Counted from the first letter of the stretch, positions 1-13,055 are shown. The stretch is 45,774 nt of DNA from Deltaproteobacteria bacterium (GCA_002729515.1 PBYF01000109.1:1-45774); one strand, 5' to 3'. The notes: a model not told the origin generated them from the sequence alone. Numbers and translations are program-made.

Positions 1-149
1 CCCCAGCCGCCAGAAATTCGAGACGCGGCGGGCGCTCTGATGCGACCCCAGCCGCCAGAAATTCGAGACGCGGCGGGCGCTCTGATGCGGCCCCAGCCGC
101 CAGAAATTCGAGACGCGGCGGGCGCTCTGATGCGACCCCAGCCGCCAGA
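1..149. repeat. 45-bp tandem direct repeat, 3.3 copies, at the window edge
   Basis: Copies lie at 1-45, 46-90 and 91-135, and the first 14 bases of a fourth at 136-149. They are almost identical; one base differs at the end of the second copy. The unit starts CCCCAGCCGCCAGAAATTCG. It lies just downstream of the bactofilin stop codon on the minus strand. The unit is 15 codons long, so it makes a repetitive open frame on the plus strand, but nothing suggests that this frame is translated. Its position at the very edge suggests an assembly break inside a longer array. Confidence 0.9.
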
Positions 150-164
150 GACACTCGCGTCTGC

Positions 165-539
165 TCAGGGCGCCTCGGGCGTTCTTCCGGGGGGGCCCAC
201 ACGGCATTCGCCATCCACACGCGCCCCCTCCGCCGCGACGAGCCGGGGTGCGTCGATCCGGCCCCGCACCCGGGCGGTGGGACCGAGTTCGAGGCGCCGG
301 GCGGCGCGAACCGCTCCCTCGACGCGGCCCGCCAGGAAAATCTCGTCGGCCTCGACACTTGCCTGGAGCTCAGCACCCGTGCCGATTTCGAGCCGCTCGG
401 CACCGATCACTTCGCCGCGCACGGCACCGTCGATGCGGGCGGAGCCCTGAAGCAGCACCAGGCCTTCAAAGCTCGCGCCGGCCGTGATGGCAACGGTTAC
501 CCCGTGGGCCGCAGCGTCGCGGTCGGTCGGATCAGGCAT
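165..539 (-). CDS. bactofilin family cytoskeletal protein
   Basis: A 124-residue protein whose middle (about residues 20-110) has the short alternating hydrophobic/glycine beta-helix pattern of bactofilins (PF04519/DUF583), for example 'GLVLLQGSARIDGAVRGEVIGAERLEIG'-like steps. Bactofilins polymerise without nucleotide into filaments that scaffold cell-shape and chromosome-segregation proteins. The ATG at 539 overlaps the parB stop by 8 bp, so it is the last gene of the rpmH-to-parB operon. In Myxococcus xanthus the bactofilins BacNOP are encoded beside parAB and anchor the ParABS system, so a similar role is inferred here. The flanking tails are short and proline/glycine rich. The gene is followed directly by the 45-bp repeat array. 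Confidence 0.88.
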   Translation of the reverse strand: MPDPTDRDAAAHGVTVAITAGASFEGLVLLQGSARIDGAVRGEVIGAERLEIGTGAELQASVEADEIFLAGRVEGAVRAARRLELGPTARVRGRIDAPRLVAAEGARVDGECRVGPPGRTPEAP

Positions 540-1407
540 CTCCGAGCAACATCCCGGTGATGCGACTCAGATCTTCTTCGCCGAAGTACTCGATTTCGAC
601 GCGACCCCGCTTGCTGTCGCCCTGGATGCGGATACGCGTCTGGAGGCGTTGCCGCAGCAGATCGACGACGCGCTGGAGGTTCGGATCCGCGGCCGGCCGC
701 GCCCGAGGCGCCGCGCCACGCTTGCGAGAGGCCGGCCGTGCCAGGTCCTCGGCGGCCCGTACCGTCAGTCCCTCGTTCACGATCCGGTCGCGAAGCTGCC
801 TGCGCCGCTCTGGATTCGGCGCCTGGAGCAACGCCTTTGCGTGGCCGACGGATAGCTGCCCCGCCTCGACGTCGCCCTGGAGTTCCGCGGGCAGTTCGAG
901 CAGCCGCAGGTGGTTCGCGACGCTGGACCGGTCGAGCCCGACGCGGCTCCCGATTTCGTCCTGGGTCGCGCCGCCATTCGAGAGTGCAAGAAAAGCATGC
1001 GCCAATTCGATGGGATTCAGGTCGCGGCGCTGGACGTTCTCGACCAGAGCGAGCTCCAACCGGTCGCGGCTGTCGACTTCGGCGATGACGGCCGGAATCG
1101 TCGCGAGTCCCGCTCGCTGCGTGGCGCGCCAACGTCGCTCGCCGACGACGAGCTCGTAGCGCCCCCCGACGGGTCGCACGACCACCGGCTGGAGCACACC
1201 GTGCCGGCGGATCGACTCGGCGAGCTGCTCGATCTGCTCCGGATCGAAATGGCGCCGCGGTTGGTCGGGATTGGGACCGATGGCGTCGACGCGCAACTCG
1301 CCCGGGCGCTCGGCTGCGTCGCTCGACGCTTGGCGACGCGGCGCGTTCGAGGTACCGGGCAGCAACGCATCGAGGCCACGACCGAGAGCCGGGGTTCGGG
1401 AACTCAC
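532..1407 (-). CDS. parB: chromosome partitioning protein ParB
   Basis: A 291-residue ParB/Spo0J protein, a parS-binding CTPase clamp that loads on DNA near the origin. Visible parts are the N-terminal ParA-contact stretch ALGRGLDALL (about 7-16), the CTP-binding boxes GERRWRA (89-95) and ENVQRRDLNP (123-132), a helix-turn-helix (ATQDEIGSRVGLDRSSVANHLRLL, about 147-170, given here only as a location), and a C-terminal dimerisation segment after a basic linker. The GTG at 1407 is preferred over upstream in-frame codons because it overlaps the parA stop as GTGA, has AAAGGAG just upstream, and gives the expected N-terminus. The upstream extension of the open frame reads through parA and is spurious. 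Confidence 0.96.
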   Translation of the reverse strand: MSSRTPALGRGLDALLPGTSNAPRRQASSDAAERPGELRVDAIGPNPDQPRRHFDPEQIEQLAESIRRHGVLQPVVVRPVGGRYELVVGERRWRATQRAGLATIPAVIAEVDSRDRLELALVENVQRRDLNPIELAHAFLALSNGGATQDEIGSRVGLDRSSVANHLRLLELPAELQGDVEAGQLSVGHAKALLQAPNPERRRQLRDRIVNEGLTVRAAEDLARPASRKRGAAPRARPAADPNLQRVVDLLRQRLQTRIRIQGDSKRGRVEIEYFGEEDLSRITGMLLGDA

Positions 1408-2288
1408 GTGTGTTCTCCTTTCGGTGCACCGAGAGAAGGTGGTATCAGGGGTGGATCTGGACGCTCGAAGCGGCGCAGGATCTCGTCGGCAAGCGCCAGG
1501 TAGCTGATGGCGCCCTTCGAACGCGCGTCGTAGAGCAACACTGGCTTGCCATGGCTCGGAGCCTCGCTCAGGCGGACATTGCGCGGAATCACTGTCTCGA
1601 AGACTTGCTCGCCGAAATGGGCGCGCACCTCCGCAGCGACTTGACGCGCGAGGTTGCTGCGCAGATCGGCCATCGCGAGCAGGATGCCCTCCAACGCGAG
1701 AGCCGGATTGAGGCCGCGACGCACCGCGTCGATGGTTTCGAGCAATCCGGCCAAGCCCTCGAGCGCGTAGTACTCGCATTGCATGGGAATCAGAACCGAA
1801 TCCGCAGCGGTGAGAGCGTTGAGGGTGAGGAGCCCCAGAGAGGGTGGGCAGTCGACGACGACTAGTTCGTAGGCTTCACGCAGATCGGCGAGCAAGTGGC
1901 TGACCCGGTGTTCGCGGTTCGGCGTCGTAACCAATTCGATCTCGGCGCCGTAGAGCGCGCGTGCCGACGGCACCAGGTGCAGATACGGAAGCTCCGCTTG
2001 ACGCACCACATCCTTCATAACGCAACTCCCGCTGAGTGCGTCATAAATATGGGGTGCAGAGCCGCTCGCACCGCACGCGCTGGTTGCATTGGCCTGGGGA
2101 TCGAGATCGACGAGCAGCGTCGCCCGCTCCGTGGCAGCAAACGAAGCGGCCAGGTTCACCGCCGTCGTGGTCTTCCCGACGCCGCCCTTCTGGTTCACGA
2201 CAGCGAACACGCGGCTCCCGGGAGACTTCGACGTGACGGGCCTCGGGTCGGGCAGACAGTTGATAAAGTATCCCCCCGGGGGGACCAT
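1404..2288 (-). CDS. parA: chromosome partitioning ATPase ParA
   Basis: A 294-residue ParA/Soj ATPase. It has the deviant Walker A KGGVGKTT (about residues 34-41), Walker A' DLDPQANAT, and Walker B in VVVDCPPSLGLLT. It forms ATP-dependent gradients on the nucleoid and segregates ParB-parS. The closest usable codon upstream of the Walker motif is the ATG at 2288; a GTG at 2312 is the alternative. Either start leaves an unusually long N-terminal tail (about 25 residues before VFAVVNQKGG). A perfect 14-bp palindrome (2271-2284) lies right behind the ATG and could fold at the translation start. The gene is coupled to parB by a 4-bp overlap. Confidence 0.95.
   Translation of the reverse strand: MVPPGGYFINCLPDPRPVTSKSPGSRVFAVVNQKGGVGKTTTAVNLAASFAATERATLLVDLDPQANATSACGASGSAPHIYDALSGSCVMKDVVRQAELPYLHLVPSARALYGAEIELVTTPNREHRVSHLLADLREAYELVVVDCPPSLGLLTLNALTAADSVLIPMQCEYYALEGLAGLLETIDAVRRGLNPALALEGILLAMADLRSNLARQVAAEVRAHFGEQVFETVIPRNVRLSEAPSHGKPVLLYDARSKGAISYLALADEILRRFERPDPPLIPPSLGAPKGEHT
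2271..2284. other. perfect GC palindrome at the parA translation start
   Basis: TCCCCCCGGGGGGA is a perfect 14-bp palindrome starting two bases inside the ATG-started parA frame. In the mRNA it could form a very stable short hairpin or dimerise, and might affect initiation. This is a sequence observation only; the role is inference. Confidence 0.4.
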
Positions 2289-2339
2289 AAGATTTAAGTT
2301 GATGGTTACCACACTGCCCGCCGGGTGTCCACCACCCGC

Positions 2340-2353
2340 GTTCCATGTGAAAC
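2340..2353. promoter_or_regulatory. degenerate parS-like site upstream of parA
   Basis: GTTCCATGTGAAAC lies between rsmG and parA. Compared with the perfect parS at 3112-3125 (GTTCCACGTGGAAC) it differs at two positions, and its right arm TGAAAC matches the Bacillus-type parS arm. It could be a weaker ParB site that autoregulates parAB. The function is inferred. Confidence 0.5.
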
Positions 2354-2405
2354 CATGAACCCCAACAGCAGGACAATACTCAGATTTTCGGCTTTGATGA
2401 CGGGC

Positions 2406-3032
2406 TCAGGATGAGCGTCGAGCGAGCCAGAGAGTCCGGCGGGGGCCGGACTCGGGCACGCAGTATCGGCGCACCTCGATTTCTCGCACACCGGCAGTAG
2501 CCGTCAGTGTCGGCGGGTGCTCACCACCGGGAACCAGCAGCCAGCCGCCCGGCTCGGCCCAGGGCAGCATCCAACTGAGGACCCGATCCGCCTGGGCCAC
2601 GGCCTGTGCGACGACCGCACCGTGCGGCGTGGCCACCAGGGCTTCCGCGCGACCGTGAACCGCACTTACGTTCCCCAGCCCGAGTTCGCGACAAACTGCA
2701 CGCTGAAAGTAGTGCCGGCGTTGCCGAGCCTCGACGAGCGTAACGCGGAGTTCAGGACGTAGAATCGCAATCGGCAGCCCCGGAAAGCCAGCGCCCGAAC
2801 CCAGATCGGCGAGAGACGCGTGACCGGGAGCCGCCCGTAGCAAGGCCGCCGCATCGAGCACGAGCCGCTGGACGACTGCCAGCGCACCTCGATGGCCAGT
2901 CAGGTTGATCCGCTCGCCCCAGGCGGAGACTCGCTGCGCCAGCCCGTAGAGGCTCTCGACCTGGCCCGGGGAAGCCTCCAGGCCCAGCTGCGCCAGTCCA
3001 CGCTCGAGCGACTCGCGTGCGGCCCTGCTCAC
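2406..3032 (-). CDS. rsmG: 16S rRNA (guanine527-N7)-methyltransferase RsmG
   Basis: RsmG/GidB uses S-adenosylmethionine to methylate G527 in 16S rRNA. The SAM-binding motif I is clear as LADLGSGAGFPGLP, preceded by WGERINLTGHR, which matches the family's N-terminal 'WNxxxNLT' motif. With the GTG at 3032 (VSRAARESLERGL...) the protein is 208 residues, the usual family length; an upstream GTG at 3086 would add 18 residues. It sits in the usual ori-proximal order jag-rsmG-parA-parB, downstream of the perfect parS site. Confidence 0.93.
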   Translation of the reverse strand: MSRAARESLERGLAQLGLEASPGQVESLYGLAQRVSAWGERINLTGHRGALAVVQRLVLDAAALLRAAPGHASLADLGSGAGFPGLPIAILRPELRVTLVEARQRRHYFQRAVCRELGLGNVSAVHGRAEALVATPHGAVVAQAVAQADRVLSWMLPWAEPGGWLLVPGGEHPPTLTATAGVREIEVRRYCVPESGPRRTLWLARRSS

Positions 3033-3111
3033 GCGTTGCGCTCGCAAAAGACCGGAGGATCCAGGGCCGTGCCGAGTACCGGCCACACCCGGGTTCCGGG
3101 CACAGCGGAAG

Positions 3112-3125
3112 GTTCCACGTGGAAC
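3112..3125. promoter_or_regulatory. parS centromere site (ParB binding)
   Basis: GTTCCACGTGGAAC is a perfect 14-bp palindrome between jag and rsmG, about 0.8 kb upstream of the parA start. It matches the Myxococcus-type parS core (TGTTCCACGTGGAACA family) and is closely related to the general TGTTTCACGTGAAACA consensus. Together with adjacent parA and parB it completes a ParABS system. Confidence 0.85.
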
Positions 3126-3130
3126 GCAGC

Positions 3131-4054
3131 CTAGCTGCTGCGGTCCGCGGCCTCCTTGGCCTCGCGCTTGGCTTCCTCGTACTCGGGTGCACCCTCCGGC
3201 ACTACCAGTGCCTGCCGGTAGCGCCCCTCCCCACTACTCATCGTCACCACGCCTTCCCGATCTCGCAAAGCGAGGTGGATCTGGCGCCGATCCCGGCCGT
3301 TCATGGGGTCGAGCTTTACGGTTCGGCCACTGGCGAGGGCCCGCTTCGCGACCCGCTCGGCCAACCGGGCTAGCCGATCCTCGCGCGCTTCCCCGTCACC
3401 CTCAACGTCTAGAACCACGCGCGGCGGCGTGTCGGATTCACGACCAGCCACCTGGCTCGCAAGAAGCTGAAGCGCGTCCACTGCGCGGCCATCGCTCCCC
3501 ACCAGATGGGGCGCTGCCGCACCCCGAATTTCGATCGCGAGCAGGCCTTCATCGGCCGTCTCCAGGATCTCGAAAGGACCCAGATCGATCCGCTCGATGG
3601 CGCCCATTACAAACTGGCCGACAGTACCGAGATCGCCCAGGGCGCTTCCCACTGACGGCTCCTTGGCGTCGGGCAGCGGCTCGGTCTCCGCTCGCTCGGG
3701 GCGTTCCGCCGCTCGTGGACCGCGCCTACCGCCTCGATCGCGACCCCGGTCGCGGTCACCGCCGCGACCACGCCCGCGGTCACCGCCGCGGCCACGGCCG
3801 CGGTCCCGGTTGCCGCCGCGGTCACCACCGCGGTCACCACCGCGGTCACCACCGCGGTCCGGGCTCGGTGGAGTGCGGTCCCGAAGCGCCGCCACGACGA
3901 CCGCACGCCCGCCCAGGCCAAAGACGGCCCCTTCCTCCAACTCACCAATCTCCAGTTCGCCTTCTGAAGCCCCAAAGAAATCACAGGCCTTTGAAATTGC
4001 TTCGTCCCGGCCATCCGCAACGAATTCGCGTCGCTCGTTCTTCACATCGTACAT
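3131..4054 (-). CDS. jag: Jag/KhpB/EloR family RNA-binding protein with RGG-type linker
   Basis: A 307-residue protein. The N-terminal Jag-N domain (about residues 1-55) is followed by a linker (about 60-115) made almost only of D, R and G, then by a KH domain (about 145-225) and a C-terminal R3H domain with RRQIH as the R-x3-H signature. KhpB/EloR proteins bind RNA and control cell elongation with KhpA; the gene normally follows yidC, as it does here. The ATG at 4054 is used; a GTG at 4066 would add four residues. The linker is encoded by an imperfect 12-bp repeat and resembles eukaryotic RGG boxes, far more extreme than the short linker of typical Jag proteins. Confidence 0.93.
   Translation of the reverse strand: MYDVKNERREFVADGRDEAISKACDFFGASEGELEIGELEEGAVFGLGGRAVVVAALRDRTPPSPDRGGDRGGDRGGDRGGNRDRGRGRGGDRGRGRGGDRDRGRDRGGRRGPRAAERPERAETEPLPDAKEPSVGSALGDLGTVGQFVMGAIERIDLGPFEILETADEGLLAIEIRGAAAPHLVGSDGRAVDALQLLASQVAGRESDTPPRVVLDVEGDGEAREDRLARLAERVAKRALASGRTVKLDPMNGRDRRQIHLALRDREGVVTMSSGEGRYRQALVVPEGAPEYEEAKREAKEAADRSS
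3730..3858. repeat. RGG-coding repeat inside jag
   Basis: Short imperfect repeats of CCGCGGTCACCA-like 12-mers, with the cleanest copies at about 3815-3858, encode the DRGG/RGRG-rich linker of jag on the minus strand. Copy-number change by whole units would keep the frame. Confidence 0.75.
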
Positions 4055-4100
4055 AGCTGCCCCCACTCCCTTGTATCGCCCACCGTTTGGCGCGAGCTCG

Positions 4101-5774
4101 TCATTTTATATGTTTCCCAATCCACAGCTGGTGCGCGATGGCGAGAACATTGCTGACCATCCAGTAAAGCACGAGCCCGGACGGAAACTGGTAGAAAACG
4201 ACCGTCATCATGATCGGCATCATCGTCTGCATCATCTTCTGCTGCGCCGGATCCATGCCCTGCATCGGCGTAATCCGTTGCTGAAACACCATCGTGGCGC
4301 CCATGATGAGCGGCAGCACCCGCAGCGGAATCCCGATTCCTGGGATTTCGAACAGGCTGTCCGGTGCTGCGAGATCGTCGATCCACCCGAAGAAGGGCGC
4401 TTGGCGTAGCTGAATCGAACTCCGCAGCGCGTAGAAGAGCCCGATGAACACCGGCAGCTGAAGCAGCATGGGGAGACAGCCGCCGAGAGGATTCACGCCC
4501 TCGTTCTTGTAAAGGCGCATCATCTCTTCGGACTGCTTCTGCCGGTCGTCGGGATATTTTTCCTTCAACTCGGTCAGCTTCGGCTGAAGCTTCCGCATTC
4601 GCTCCATGGAGCGCATCTGCTTCGTTGTCAGCGGTGTGGTTACCACTCGAACCAGAACAGTAAGAACGATGATCGCGAGCCCGTAGTTCGGGATGAACAC
4701 GTGGAGCGCGGCAAGCAGCCAACCAAAAAATGTCGTCAGAGGTGAGATCCAGGCCCAGCCCAAGTCGATCGAGCGCACGAGCTCGCCACCGACCTGCTCG
4801 AGCCGCACGCGCTCCTTAGGCCCGATATAGCCCCGGACAACCCGTTCTGCGGGCTGGCCGGGCGGAAGCCTCACCGGGTCGAAAAAGACCTGTGCAACGC
4901 CGGCCACTCCGGGTGTGGTGGCAACGAAGCGACCCTTGGCCTGAGCCGGCTGGTCGGGCAGCAGCGCAGACACGAAATATGAACTCTGGGAGCCAATCCA
5001 ATCGACCGAACCTTCGAGAACGCGTTCGCGTTCTCCGCCCCCAAAGAATCCGGGCTCCCCTATGCCTTGAAGCAACTCCGACTCGACACTCCCGTCTATG
5101 ACTGCCGCCAGAGCCTGCTCACGGAAGTCGTTTCCAGGTTGTTGGCTCGCCGGCCAGCTCACGGCAAAGCGAGGTACGATTTCGCGTTCCGAGTTGTTTT
5201 CGACCCGGATCGCAAGATCAAATGCGTACGTATCCTCATGGAATACAAAGGTTTTTTCTACGCTCACCCCGTCCTGGCTGTAACGAAAGATGTACTCGAG
5301 GGGCAACGGGTTCTCGACGCTGAACTCTACGCTCGAGAGATCACCGAGCCCGAGTTCCCCAAACGGTGTGGCCAACCCGAGCTGAAAAGGCGCGATCCCA
5401 GTGGTCAGGATGACTGGGGTTTTCCCTTCGCGCTTGCTCGTGCGGTAGTCCTTGAGTTCCCAGAAAGCGATGCCGGCGCCCCGCGTATCGAGTTCTCCGC
5501 GATACAACTCGGTCTCGAAAGCCAGGCGTTGCCCGCTGGTTGTTGGGACCGCGTTGGGCTCTGCGGCCAGCGGCATCTTCTCGACCAGTGGGGCCGGCGC
5601 GAGTTCCGGAAGTCCAGGAGCCTGCAATGCTGGCGCCGGCGCCATCTCCGGTGATCGTTCGGCTTGAACCGGCTCATATTGTTCCGGTGGCGGGCTCGGG
5701 GGATCGAAAAGCATCGTCCACAACAACAGGACGAGCAGCGAAAGCCCAAAAGCCAAGAAGAGATTTCGATCCAC
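4101..5774 (-). CDS. yidC: membrane protein insertase YidC
   Basis: A 557-residue YidC/Oxa1 insertase of the Gram-negative type. It has an N-terminal membrane anchor (NLFLAFGLSLLVLLLW), a proline-rich segment, a large periplasmic beta domain (about 90-330), and then the conserved insertase core with PNYGLAIIVLTVLVRVVTTPLT, QLPVFIGLFYALRSS and FQQRITP. It inserts membrane proteins alone or with SecYEG. The GTG at 5774 follows AGGAG with a 5-base spacer; the longer open frame upstream overlaps yidD and is not real. It lies 8 bp after yidD. Confidence 0.97.
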   Translation of the reverse strand: MDRNLFLAFGLSLLVLLLWTMLFDPPSPPPEQYEPVQAERSPEMAPAPALQAPGLPELAPAPLVEKMPLAAEPNAVPTTSGQRLAFETELYRGELDTRGAGIAFWELKDYRTSKREGKTPVILTTGIAPFQLGLATPFGELGLGDLSSVEFSVENPLPLEYIFRYSQDGVSVEKTFVFHEDTYAFDLAIRVENNSEREIVPRFAVSWPASQQPGNDFREQALAAVIDGSVESELLQGIGEPGFFGGGERERVLEGSVDWIGSQSSYFVSALLPDQPAQAKGRFVATTPGVAGVAQVFFDPVRLPPGQPAERVVRGYIGPKERVRLEQVGGELVRSIDLGWAWISPLTTFFGWLLAALHVFIPNYGLAIIVLTVLVRVVTTPLTTKQMRSMERMRKLQPKLTELKEKYPDDRQKQSEEMMRLYKNEGVNPLGGCLPMLLQLPVFIGLFYALRSSIQLRQAPFFGWIDDLAAPDSLFEIPGIGIPLRVLPLIMGATMVFQQRITPMQGMDPAQQKMMQTMMPIMMTVVFYQFPSGLVLYWMVSNVLAIAHQLWIGKHIK

Positions 5775-5782
5775 ACTCTCTC

Positions 5783-6013
5783 CTACGGGATCGGGTCGTA
5801 ACCACTTTCCCCTAGGGGATGGCAGCGTGAGAGGCGCTTGCAGGCCAGCCACGCGCCGCGAAAGACGCCATACCGTGTGATCGCCTCGACTGCATACTGA
5901 GAGCAACTCGGCTCATACCGACAGGCTGGCCCCAGCCATCCCGAGATGACCACCTGATACGCACGAACTCCAAACACAGCTGCGTCGCTCGCTAGTTGCG
6001 CTAGCAATCTCAC
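5783..6013 (-). CDS. yidD: membrane protein insertion efficiency factor YidD
   Basis: A 76-residue protein with the YidD/PF01809 pattern, including [34 protein letters not shown] and [17 protein letters not shown]. YidD is a small amphipathic inner-membrane-associated protein encoded between rnpA and yidC. Its start overlaps the rnpA stop by 4 bp. Confidence 0.96.
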   Translation of the reverse strand: MRLLAQLASDAAVFGVRAYQVVISGWLGPACRYEPSCSQYAVEAITRYGVFRGAWLACKRLSRCHPLGESGYDPIP

Positions 6014-6393
6014 CGCGCAACCTCCGCGAGACTGCGATCCAGCACCGTTCTAAATGCCTGTACAGAAAGAGAAACTGCCGGCCGACGGACTATTACCAAC
6101 ACGTCGCTTCCGGCCACCAGGCTTTGTCGCGCGACCCGAAACCACTCGCGCACCCAGCGTTTCAGGCGATTGCGAACCACCGCTCCTCCCACGCGCCGAC
6201 TGACTGTAATGCCGAGCCGGCGCGCATCACCATCGAGTCGCGCTACGGTCGGCGCCACCACCACGACGACCTCCCGCTTCACTACGCGTCGCCCACGACC
6301 CAGCACGTGCTTGAACTCGGCTGCAGTATGAAGTCGGTCCGCTGGTGTAAAGACACCTGTCGAGATGCTCTGGACTCCGAGAGCTCGTTTCAC
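6010..6393 (-). CDS. rnpA: ribonuclease P protein component
   Basis: The protein subunit of RNase P, which trims the 5' ends of pre-tRNAs. It shows [20 protein letters not shown] near the N-terminus and the RNR signature region [19 protein letters not shown]. The GTG at 6393, two bases after the rpmH stop, gives 127 residues, the usual length. An in-frame ATG at 6495 would run through rpmH in another frame; such overlaps are known in Thermus, but the added residues have no family resemblance, so the short form is preferred. Confidence 0.94.
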   Translation of the reverse strand: MKRALGVQSISTGVFTPADRLHTAAEFKHVLGRGRRVVKREVVVVVAPTVARLDGDARRLGITVSRRVGGAVVRNRLKRWVREWFRVARQSLVAGSDVLVIVRRPAVSLSVQAFRTVLDRSLAEVAR

Positions 6394-6395
6394 AG

Positions 6396-6545
6396 CTATT
6401 TCGAAGGGGTCGAGACTACGAGTCGCCAGCGGCCCTTCGCACGGCGGCGTCTCAGTATTTCCCGTCCGCCACGTGTCTTCATCCGGGCCCGCCAACCGTG
6501 CTTCCGGCGCCGACGAATCCGGCTCGGCTGATAAGTGCGCTTCAT
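6396..6545 (-). CDS. rpmH: 50S ribosomal protein L34
   Basis: A 49-residue, highly basic protein starting [17 protein letters not shown] and containing FRARM-like [22 protein letters not shown], the L34 signature. AAGGTGCCTC precedes the ATG at 6545. It is the first gene of the leftward operon rpmH-rnpA-yidD-yidC-jag-rsmG-parA-parB-bactofilin. The C-terminus (LVVSTPSK) is slightly longer than in E. coli L34. Confidence 0.97.
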   Translation of the reverse strand: MKRTYQPSRIRRRRKHGWRARMKTRGGREILRRRRAKGRWRLVVSTPSK

Positions 6546-6853
6546 TGAGGCACCTTTCCTTCCGAATCCTACTTCGTCAACTCCAAACGGCGAACGCGGC
6601 AAGTTAGCCGGATGCCCGCGGTGGGTCAACGCTTACTTCTTCAAATCTTCTATGTCACTGAGTTGTCGTGTTAGAATCCTGTCCAGGAGATCACACCACT
6701 ATGTCCTGGCATAGGTATCAAGTGTGCCGTGACGACGTTCTCCGACACTCCTTTGACTCCTGTTCTTTCCCTGCTTTAGATCGTTTTTGTCACTTTTCGA
6801 GCTGCTCTCTACTACCACTGTTTTCTTAGAGAATTGAATTAGAGGGAGAAACC
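6546..6853. other. 308-bp divergent spacer between rpmH and dnaN
   Basis: This is where dnaA and/or oriC often sit. No dnaA is present and no clear TTATCCACA-type DnaA boxes are seen. What can be seen is the rpmH promoter, an inverted repeat CCAGGA (6683-6688)/TCCTGG (6704-6709), a more AT-rich stretch from about 6770, a weak TTGTCA (6787-6792)/TACTAC (6810-6815) promoter candidate for dnaN, and the ribosome binding site GAGGGAG before the dnaN ATG. Confidence 0.6.
6601..6629 (-). promoter_or_regulatory. sigma70-type promoter for the rpmH operon
   Basis: On the minus strand TTGACC (6629-6624) and TAACTT (6606-6601) are separated by exactly 17 bp, a good housekeeping -35/-10 pair. The likely transcript start is about 50 bases upstream of the rpmH ATG. 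Predicted from sequence only. Confidence 0.55.
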
Positions 6854-7975
6854 ATGAAGCTCTCAATTCCGAAACATGAACTTCAGCTTGGACTCGCTCG
6901 TATTCAGTCGATTGTCGAAAAACGCAATACGATGCCCATCCTCGCCAATGTCCTTCTCGAAGCAACGGGCAACGAAGATGGCGTTCTTCACCTGGCGGCG
7001 ACGGATCTCGAGGTAGGAATTCGCAGCGAGCAGCCCGCTGTTGTCAATCAGCCCGGTGCCGTCACCGTCTCTGCGAAAAAGCTCTATGAAATTGTCCGTG
7101 AGCTTCCAGAGGAAGACGTTTCCATCGAAGCTACCGAAGACGCCTATTTGAAGATTCAGTGCGCCCGAGCAGAATTTACACTCGCAGGCAACGCAGCAGC
7201 GGAATATCCCACGTTGCCCACAGCATCTCCAGGCAAATTGCTACTCGCCCAGGCACTCACGCTGCGTCAGATGATTGAACGAACCATCTACGCAGCCTCG
7301 TCCGATGAGACCCGATACAACCTGAACGGAGTATTCATCGAACGCCTCGCCGACAGTGGAAAGCTTCGAATGGTCGCCACCGATGGCCATCGATTGGGCT
7401 ATGTCGATCGAGATCTAGGAGCTGAACTCGAAGGACTCGATAACGGAGTGATCATCCCTCGAAAGGGACTTTCCGAACTCAAGAAACTCGTCGACGAGGC
7501 AGACGCAGCCGAAGTTGAAATCGGGTTCGAAGGCAATCACGGTCTTGTAAAGTGCAAGAATGTCACCCTGGTAATGCGACTTATCGAAGGCGAATTTCCA
7601 AACTACCAGCAAGTGATCCCCAAAGAAACACAACACCATCTAGTCATTGCAACAGAAGTCCTCTCCCATGCCATACGGCGAGTGGCTCTGCTTTCGCCCG
7701 AACGCAGCCGAGCAGTCAAGTTTGAACTCGGAACGCGCCACCTGCGTCTTTCATCAAACAATCCAGACCTGGGCGAAGCCCATGAAGACATCGATATCGA
7801 TTATGAGGGAGAGAAACTCGAGATCGCGTTCAATTCGCGTTATCTGATGGATTGTCTGGCCGCCATCGACACCAAAGAAGTGCGACTCGACTTTCAGGAC
7901 CAGCTATCACCGGCGCAAATCGTGCCTACTGACGATGAAGAGACGCTTGCCGTCGTAATGCCCATGCGTCTTTGA
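6854..7975 (+). CDS. dnaN: DNA polymerase III beta subunit (sliding clamp)
   Basis: A 373-residue beta clamp that encircles DNA and tethers Pol III and repair enzymes. It starts MKLSIPKHELQLGL and shows the three repeated clamp domains, with typical stretches such as VEKRNTMPILANVLLEA, RTIYAASSDETRYNLNGVFIE, MVATDGHRLGY, and the C-terminal MPMRL peptide. GAGGGAG lies upstream of the ATG. The gene is visibly less GC-rich than gyrB, gyrA and hemL beside it. dnaA does not precede it and recF does not follow it. Confidence 0.98.
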   Translation: MKLSIPKHELQLGLARIQSIVEKRNTMPILANVLLEATGNEDGVLHLAATDLEVGIRSEQPAVVNQPGAVTVSAKKLYEIVRELPEEDVSIEATEDAYLKIQCARAEFTLAGNAAAEYPTLPTASPGKLLLAQALTLRQMIERTIYAASSDETRYNLNGVFIERLADSGKLRMVATDGHRLGYVDRDLGAELEGLDNGVIIPRKGLSELKKLVDEADAAEVEIGFEGNHGLVKCKNVTLVMRLIEGEFPNYQQVIPKETQHHLVIATEVLSHAIRRVALLSPERSRAVKFELGTRHLRLSSNNPDLGEAHEDIDIDYEGEKLEIAFNSRYLMDCLAAIDTKEVRLDFQDQLSPAQIVPTDDEETLAVVMPMRL

Positions 7976-10551
<2,576 letters not shown>

Positions 10552-10559
10552 GGACGCGC

Positions 10560-13051
<2,492 letters not shown>

Positions 13052-13055
<4 letters not shown>

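Noticed and set aside
1-149. CRISPR array
   Set aside because: The 45-bp units abut each other with no unique spacers between them and no cas genes are near.
40-450. Plus-strand frame with three copies of MRPQPPEIRDAAGAL
   Set aside because: It arises because the 45-bp repeat is a multiple of three, and it then runs antisense through the bactofilin gene. No family resemblance.
3815-3858. Non-coding 12-bp tandem repeat with ParB- or regulator-binding role
   Set aside because: It lies wholly within jag and simply encodes the RGG-type linker.
6010-6495. Extended rnpA overlapping all of rpmH, as in Thermus
   Set aside because: The frame is open, but the extra residues show no RNase P protein features and a GTG right after rpmH gives the normal length.
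6546-6853. Chromosomal origin in the rpmH-dnaN spacer
   Set aside because: No cluster of DnaA boxes could be found and dnaA is absent. A 2-mismatch TTTGTCACT at about 6786 is not enough.
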